A stretch of 9,040 nt of DNA. Source: an uncultured Collinsella sp. (GTDB taxonomy: Bacteria; Actinomycetota; Coriobacteriia; Coriobacteriales; Coriobacteriaceae). The notes beneath the pieces are model-generated. The model saw only the letters and a program-made list of their open reading frames with translations, did no database searches and had not been told where the DNA came from. How positions within the stretch are numbered: the stretch's first letter is position 1; each line of letters opens with the position of its first letter. The stretch covers positions 1 through 9,040 of the forward strand of contig CAKUFW010000078.1 of NCBI GenBank assembly GCA_934650975.1, given 5' to 3'. A program made the translations under genes and the position numbers. Positions 6,570 to 9,040 of the stretch are shown in pieces.

Positions 6570-7148
6570 TTATTCCTCGTATGCGCCCTCAAGCCGAAGC
6601 AACCACTCCTTGCGATCAAGCCCGCCGGCATATCCGTTGAGCGACCCGTCAGCGGCAACCACGCGATGGCACGGCACAATAATCGAAATGGGATTGCGCG
6701 CAACCGCAGCCCCCACAGCACGGGGAGACACGACCGGGTCCTCGTTTCCCGGAACACGATGCTTGGCCGCGACACGCTGGGCAATCTCGCCATACGTAGC
6801 GACCTCACCACGCGGAATAGAAAGCAGCTCGAACCAAACCTCACGCTGAAACGCCGTGCCGATCATATGCAACGGCGGCGTAAACCGAGGCTCCTGCCCC
6901 GCAAAGTAGGCATTCAGCCAAGCCCAAGAACGCTCAAGCACCGAAGAGGCCGCGCCATTCGCGGGATTTGCCGAAGACATTCCCCCAGCACCAGAAACCG
7001 CATCGGCACCTTCGACATACTCCGCATTCTCTTTGAGCAGCGTAGAGCCAAAGTGCTCCTGTCCCTCAAACCAAAGCCCCGTCAAGCCGCGGCCATCAGC
7101 GGCAAGCAGGATTTCGCCCAAAGGCGAAGCAAACGTCGTCGTGACCAC
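6570..7148 (-). CDS. ogt: Methylated-DNA--[protein]-cysteine S-methyltransferase
   Basis: DNA-repair protein (192 aa) that removes alkyl groups from O6 of guanine by suicidal transfer to its own cysteine. The C-terminal half carries the full catalytic signature: 'TAFQREVWFELLSIPRGEVATYGEIA' (about residues 98-123, the usual helix-turn-helix approach), 'SPRAVGAAVARNPISIIVPCHRVV' with the acceptor Cys at 160 in PCHRV, and 'GSLNGYAGGLDRKEWLLRLE' at the end. An ordinary N-terminal domain begins 'TTFASPLGEILLAADGRGL'. Between them, residues ~45-70 form a Ser/Ala/Gly-rich stretch that looks like a flexible insert and makes it longer than the usual ~160-175 aa. Start is GTG at 7148, with AAAGGAG (7155-7161) as ribosome binding site. 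It is alone on its strand. No Ada-type regulatory domain is present, so it is probably constitutive. Confidence 0.95.
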   Translation of the reverse strand: MVTTTFASPLGEILLAADGRGLTGLWFEGQEHFGSTLLKENAEYVEGADAVSGAGGMSSANPANGAASSVLERSWAWLNAYFAGQEPRFTPPLHMIGTAFQREVWFELLSIPRGEVATYGEIAQRVAAKHRVPGNEDPVVSPRAVGAAVARNPISIIVPCHRVVAADGSLNGYAGGLDRKEWLLRLEGAYEE

Positions 7149-7175
7149 CAGCGGCTCCTTTCAAAACTCCGTAAC

Positions 7176-7181
7176 ATGATA
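7176..7181 (-). promoter_or_regulatory. Candidate -10 of the ogt gene
   Basis: Read on the - strand this is TATCAT (five of six to TATAAT), 27 bp before the GTG start. A TTGTCT lies only 13 bp upstream of it, too close for a normal -35. In the rest of 7182-7305 I see no gene or clear motif. Confidence 0.3.
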
Positions 7182-7305
7182 CCGCGAATTGTGCAGACAA
7201 CCCCCGCGGATACGTCCGAGCGTTGCTCAAGCGATGCCACTTTCCCCAACCAAGCGAAGAAGGCGCAGGGTTTCGACGCCAGAGCGGTACCCCTACCAGT
7301 TGATC

Positions 7306-7479
7306 TCTAATACTTTTCCTGAGAAGTGAACGAGCGAAATCGAAGCCCCGGAGCATCCACACCTTTAGACCGCAAAATCGCAGGATTCATGCGATAAAAC
7401 CGCAGGAAATAACGGTCAAAATATGCCAATGCTTCGAGGGTTCAAATAAGGTCGTTCACTTCTCGTGAAAAGTATTAGA
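7306..7479. mobile_element. MITE-like 174-bp element with 28-bp terminal inverted repeats
   Basis: The left end (7306-7333, beginning TCTAATACTTTTCCTGAGAA) and right end (7452-7479, ending GTGAAAAGTATTAGA) are inverted copies matching at 26 of 28 positions. The interior is AT-richer than its surroundings and contains nested stems: GACCG (7368-7372) with CGGTC (7413-7417), enclosing ATCGCA (7377-7382) with TGCGAT (7390-7395). It also contains a short direct repeat, CGCAGGA. Nothing inside codes for protein. Length, ends and lack of coding fit a non-autonomous miniature element, but no target-site duplication is evident. A structured non-coding RNA or paired operator sites are alternatives. Confidence 0.6.
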
Positions 7480-7498
7480 CCTCACTTCGCCCCAAGCC

Positions 7499-7602
7499 CA
7501 AAGTCCCCGCAGGCAGCAGGCGCAACGCGCCGTAGCTGCCGGCCGCGCCCCACAGTCCCCCAAGGCGGCAGGCGCGAAGCGCCGAGGCCGTCGCCGGGAC
7601 CA
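7499..7602. repeat. GC-rich 52-bp tandem repeat with hairpins
   Basis: Two adjacent 52-bp units (7499-7550, 7551-7602) share CA-x-AGTCCCC, GGC-x-GCAGGCGC and GCGCCG at the same spacing. Each forms a GC-rich hairpin: GGCAGC/GCTGCC plus GGCGC-AAC-GCGCC (7512-7540) in the first, and GGCGC-GAA-GCGCC (7571-7583) in the second, the loop bases differing while the stems are kept. The open frames that cross this stretch on both strands are low in complexity and are not credible genes. Confidence 0.55.
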
Positions 7603-7693
7603 GGGCCCGCAACGGCCACGTGCCCCCACATCAGCCCAGCGGCCCCAACCAACAACGGCCCCATCGCAGGCCGCTCGCAGCAGCGTCACCGCA

Positions 7694-7823
7694 GGCGGGG
7701 GCCGGGCTTAGTTTTCAGAACACTCCGCAGACCAGTGTGGCGCCTTGTCCGCGGCTCCGAAGGAGCAGGACAAGGCGCCACACATGGTCGAGGACGTTCT
7801 GAAAACTAAGCCCGGCCCCCGCC
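7694..7823. repeat. 130-nt near-perfect palindrome
   Basis: The outer arms 7694-7721 and 7796-7823 pair perfectly over 28 bp (left arm starts GGCGGGGGCCGGGCTTAG). After a partly matched internal region, GTGTGGCGCCTTGTCC (7735-7750) pairs perfectly with 7768-7783 (16 bp). The tip contains GCTCC-GAA-GGAGC (7754-7766). It begins 12 bp downstream of the asd stop codon on the - strand. No U-tract follows on either side, so it is not a normal intrinsic terminator, although the RNA would fold very stably. It could be a dispersed palindromic element, a strong RNA processing/protection structure, or a recombination product. Confidence 0.85.
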
Positions 7824-7835
7824 GGACAGGTCACA

Positions 7836-8861
7836 CTACTCGCAGAGCAGCTTAGCGATCTGGACGGCGTTGGTTGCCGCGCCCTTACGGATTTGGTCGC
7901 CGCAGCACCAGAAGGTGATGCCGCGCGCGGCCTCGGGGTTCGAAATGTCGCGACGCACACGACCGACCCAGATCAGGTCCTGGTCGGACGTGTCCATCGG
8001 CATGGGGAAGCGATCGTGCGCATCCTCGGCAGCCATATCGTCGACCAGCTTGACGCCCGGGGCCGCCGCCAGCGCAGCACGGGCCTCCTCAACCGTAATG
8101 TCGCGCTCAAACTCGAGCGTAATGCTCTCGGAGTGCGAGCGCAGCACGGGCACGCGCACGCAAGTGCAGTTCACGCGCAGCTCGGGCAGGTGCATGATCT
8201 TGCGGCCCTCGTTCTGCAGCTTCATCTCCTCGGAGGTAAAGCCCTCCTCCTTGACGCCACCAATCTGCGGAATCAGGTTGCTTGCCAGCTGGGCGGCAAA
8301 CGCGCGCGGCTCGGGAATCTCCTCGCCACGGCCCAGGGCAGCCAGCTGAGCCTCAAGCTCGGCCATGCCGGGAGCACCGGCTCCCGAAGCCGCCTGATAC
8401 GTCGAGACGATCATGCGCTTGACGCCCGCAAGCTGGTGCAGCGGCCAGGTGGGAACCAGGCCAATGATGGTCGCGCAGTTGGGGTTGGCAATGAGACCAT
8501 GATGCCACTTGATGTCTTCGGCGTTGATCTCGGGCACGACCAGCGGCACCTCGGGATCCAGGCGGAAGGCATGGCTGTTGTCGACCACGACGGCGCCGCG
8601 CTTGACAGCCTCGGGCAGCAGCTCCTTGGCGATATCGTCGCCAGCGGCACCGAGCACGATGTCGCAGCCCTCAAAGGCCTCGGGGCAAGCCTCCTCAATC
8701 ACAACCTGCTCGCCGCGGAACTCGACGGTCTTACCCGCAGAGCGTGCGCTCGCCAGCAGCTTGAGCTTACCGACCGGAAACTCCTGCTCGTTCAGGCACT
8801 CGAGCATCTGGGTACCCACGGCTCCCGTCGCGCCCAAAATAGCAACCGTGTACTGTTTCAT
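7836..8861 (-). CDS. asd: Aspartate-semialdehyde dehydrogenase
   Basis: Cytoplasmic enzyme (341 aa) that reduces L-aspartyl-4-phosphate to L-aspartate-4-semialdehyde with NADPH, the branch point to lysine/diaminopimelate, threonine and methionine. The start is the ATG at 8861, preceded by AAAGGGGGAAG; the frame is open to 8912, but the extra 17 residues lack a ribosome binding site and precede the conserved start of the NADP-binding fold. Motifs in order: GATGAVG (10-16, nucleotide binding), NSHAFR (95-100), the catalytic Cys129 in ANPNCATI, 'STYQAASGAG' (153-162), 'NEGRKI' (217-222), the catalytic His243 in RVPVLRSHSES, and 'GDQIRKGAATNAVQIA' (321-336). Length is normal for the family. No lysC or dapA lies beside it, so it seems to be transcribed alone, ending at the large palindrome. 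Confidence 0.97.
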   Translation of the reverse strand: MKQYTVAILGATGAVGTQMLECLNEQEFPVGKLKLLASARSAGKTVEFRGEQVVIEEACPEAFEGCDIVLGAAGDDIAKELLPEAVKRGAVVVDNSHAFRLDPEVPLVVPEINAEDIKWHHGLIANPNCATIIGLVPTWPLHQLAGVKRMIVSTYQAASGAGAPGMAELEAQLAALGRGEEIPEPRAFAAQLASNLIPQIGGVKEEGFTSEEMKLQNEGRKIMHLPELRVNCTCVRVPVLRSHSESITLEFERDITVEEARAALAAAPGVKLVDDMAAEDAHDRFPMPMDTSDQDLIWVGRVRRDISNPEAARGITFWCCGDQIRKGAATNAVQIAKLLCE

Positions 8862-8925
8862 GCTTCCCCCTTTAAAGGTCGCGGCTTTAGCCCGCACGCT
8901 TAGCGGACTCAATAGTGTGCCCCAG

Positions 8926-8931
8926 TTTATA
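8926..8931 (-). promoter_or_regulatory. Candidate -10 of asd
   Basis: Read on the - strand this is TATAAA (five of six to TATAAT) about 65 bp before the asd start. No convincing -35 is found at the right distance, so this is only a candidate. The leader contains a short GGC-TAAA-GCC stem. It does not look like a lysine riboswitch, which is much longer. Confidence 0.3.
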
Positions 8932-8963
8932 CAAGAACGGAGCGGATATAAAACCCGCCCCGT

Positions 8964-8985
8964 CGAAACGAAACCGAAACGAAAC
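8964..8985. repeat. 11-bp tandem repeat upstream of asd
   Basis: CGAAACGAAAC is present twice, head to tail (8964-8974 and 8975-8985), and each copy is itself two GAAAC units. It lies about 100 bp upstream of the asd start, between the candidate promoter and the inverted repeat at 8988-9029. It could be an activator or repressor site, or only a simple-sequence expansion. Confidence 0.5.
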
Positions 8986-8987
8986 GC

Positions 8988-9029
8988 CCCACGGTAGATT
9001 TTTAGGCATGTTCCAATAATCTACCGGGG
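8988..9029. repeat. Inverted repeat upstream of asd
   Basis: CGGTAGATT (8992-9000) pairs perfectly with AATCTACCG (9018-9026). With a one-base bulge at 8991 the stem extends three more GC pairs, to 8988 and 9029. The loop is 17 nt. No T-tract follows the stem on either strand. It may be the end of an upstream gene outside the window, an operator, or a short dispersed repeat. Confidence 0.5.
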
Positions 9030-9040
9030 TGGCCCTTACT

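Noticed and set aside
6546..7310. + strand open frame of 254 codons across the ogt gene
   Set aside because: Antisense to ogt, with very basic low-quality composition; it reads through the repeat array and the ogt promoter region.
7465..7809. Open frames on both strands in the GC-rich gap
   Set aside because: They pass through tandem hairpins and one arm of the 130-nt palindrome, are Pro/Arg/Gly-rich and lack ribosome binding sites.
7685..7834. GTCAC on both sides of the 130-nt palindrome as a target-site duplication
   Set aside because: The two copies lie at different distances from the palindrome ends (4 and 6 bases), so they are probably coincidental.
7893..8903. Long + strand open frame (336 codons) opposite asd
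   Set aside because: It is the antisense shadow of a gene with intact ASADH catalytic motifs; the translation has no recognisable domain.

Overview
The window looks like chromosomal DNA from a gut Coriobacteriia member, most likely Collinsella. This is inferred from the moderately GC-rich coding style, the gene families, GTG starts, and the dense short palindromic repeats between genes. No rRNA, tRNA, CRISPR array, transposase or phage gene is visible.

Layout: (1) 1-444, + strand: the last 25 codons of a gene that may encode a MerR-type regulator, then a 106-aa protein of unknown function. (2) 561-4033, - strand: a two-gene ABC transporter operon (LolD/MacB-type ATPase, then a long FtsX-type permease). 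Near-identical ~35-bp repeats lie in opposite orientation at its two ends; the copy at the 3' end forms the likely terminator. (3) 4304-4942, + strand: a GyrI-like (SbmC-type) protein with a perfect CGAAC-N4-GTTCG palindrome in its promoter, the classical Gram-positive LexA/SOS box. (4) 5128-6363, + strand: a CLC-type anion transporter with the motifs of the fluoride-exporting CLC-F branch, preceded by a short leader containing a terminator-like hairpin. (5) 6364-6569: an alternating palindromic (BIME-like) repeat array between convergent genes. (6) 6570-7148, - strand: an Ogt/MGMT-type O6-alkylguanine DNA methyltransferase. (7) 7149-7835: 687 bp without a credible gene, mostly made of three repeat elements: a 174-bp MITE-like element with 28-bp terminal inverted repeats, a GC-rich 52-bp tandem hairpin repeat, and a 130-nt palindrome. 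(8) 7836-8861, - strand: aspartate-semialdehyde dehydrogenase, with direct and inverted repeats upstream.

Two themes stand out. Several genes concern resistance to small toxic agents: export (ABC), genotoxin or drug binding/hydrolysis under apparent SOS control (GyrI-like), fluoride export (CLC-F) and repair of alkylated DNA (Ogt). They do not form one operon, so a shared role is only inferred. The second theme is the intergenic repeats, which are the least explained part of the window.
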